Source of the DNA: Planctomycetota bacterium
GTDB taxonomy: Bacteria; Planctomycetota; SZUA-567; H5-PLA8
Assembly: GCA_025355035.1 (NCBI GenBank)
Contig: JANXLS010000158.1
Span: 1-5,645 of the forward strand
Length of the DNA stretch: 5,645 nt
Direction of reading: 5' to 3'
The notes beneath the pieces were generated by a model, which was given only the letters and a program-made list of their open reading frames with translations, was not told where the DNA came from and ran no database searches. How positions within the stretch are numbered: the first letter of the stretch is position 1; every line of letters begins with the position of its first letter. This document shows, one piece after another, positions 5,344-5,645 of this stretch. Both the position numbers and the translations under genes were made by a program.

Positions 5344-5645
5344 ATGAGCAACTCAAACATTATGCCTAAACGAAATCGACCTTCAAACGTCATCGCCCTC
5401 CTTCTCGTTGCGGCGATCAGCTCCATTGCATTTGGCGCCGAAGAATCCAAGATCCGCGACGCGCTGAAAGCCTCCGAAAATCGCCACACCGAAATATACA
5501 ACAAATTCATTGGCGCCATCGTCGGCATCACCTGCAACGGTCCGTCTCCATCTCAACAAGGCAACACGACTTCGTTCAGCGGTACCGGAGCCGTTGTCTC
5601 GCCGGACGGCTGGATCGCAACCAATGTGACCACCGTTCCCGCCTC
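5344..5645 (+). CDS. Exported trypsin/HtrA-like protein, N-terminal part, apparent catalytic His loss
   Basis: Only the first 100 residues are in the window; the gene runs off the edge. A signal peptide is clear: basic MSNSNIMPKRNRPSN, hydrophobic VIALLLVAAISSIAF, then a cleavage-like GA-EE near residues 32-33. After a short helical stretch (KIRDALKASENRHTEIYNKF) comes IVGITC and then FSGTGAVVSPDGWIATN, the hallmark start of trypsin-like HtrA/DegP peptidases (GSGxVISPDGYxxTNxHVV). In active enzymes the catalytic His follows TN-x; here the text is TNVTTVPA with Thr in that place, suggesting a pseudo-protease or non-peptidase relative. ATG 5344 is chosen because AGGAA lies nine bases before it and TAG closes the frame at 5329; ATG 5362 is a weaker option. 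The Asp, Ser and any PDZ domain lie outside the window, so the loss of activity is provisional. Confidence 0.8.
   Translation, partial: MSNSNIMPKRNRPSNVIALLLVAAISSIAFGAEESKIRDALKASENRHTEIYNKFIGAIVGITCNGPSPSQQGNTTSFSGTGAVVSPDGWIATNVTTVPA

Noticed and set aside
5328..5537. 69-residue - strand open frame over the start of the HtrA-like gene
   Set aside because: The + strand has a ribosome binding site, signal peptide and HtrA motif; the antisense frame has no support.

Overview
This window is bacterial DNA, moderately GC-rich in its genes and more AT-rich between them. It holds two complete genes on the + strand, one complete gene on the - strand and the 5' end of a fourth gene on the + strand. 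No rRNA, tRNA, CRISPR array or insertion sequence is visible. The host cannot be named from sequence alone. The combination of an ECF sigma factor with a very large FecR-type partner, a multi-domain PilZ/MshEN protein and an HtrA-like exported protein suggests a little-studied Gram-negative lineage such as Planctomycetes, Verrucomicrobia, Lentisphaerae or a neighbouring candidate phylum. That placement is an inference.

Layout: Bases 1-141 may hold the edge of an unidentified gene whose strand is unresolved. Bases 142-555 are a non-coding, AT-richer stretch with two short periodic repeat tracts, one of about 10 bp period (tcgcg core) and one of four 8-bp units. An ECF sigma factor (556-1095, TTG start) is followed by a 761-residue membrane-anchored protein (1135-3420). 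This second protein has an anti-sigma-like N-terminus, one transmembrane helix, a FecR domain and a long helical C-terminal region outside the membrane. The two form an evident sigma/anti-sigma operon.

A - strand gene (4953-3553) converges on that operon. It encodes a PilZ-MshEN-PilZ protein with three potential cyclic-di-GMP modules and no ATPase, which is the most unusual gene here. A weak intrinsic terminator lies just past its stop, and a sigma70-like promoter candidate lies about 75 bases before its start.

The last gene (5344 onward) diverges from it. It encodes a signal-peptide-bearing trypsin/HtrA-like protein in which the expected catalytic His is replaced. Its leader (about 5232-5334) can fold in two mutually exclusive ways, one of which uses bases touching the ribosome binding site. 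The themes of the window are envelope signalling (ECF/FecR), cyclic-di-GMP sensing (PilZ/MshEN) and an exported HtrA-fold protein. Whether the three units work together cannot be shown from the sequence.
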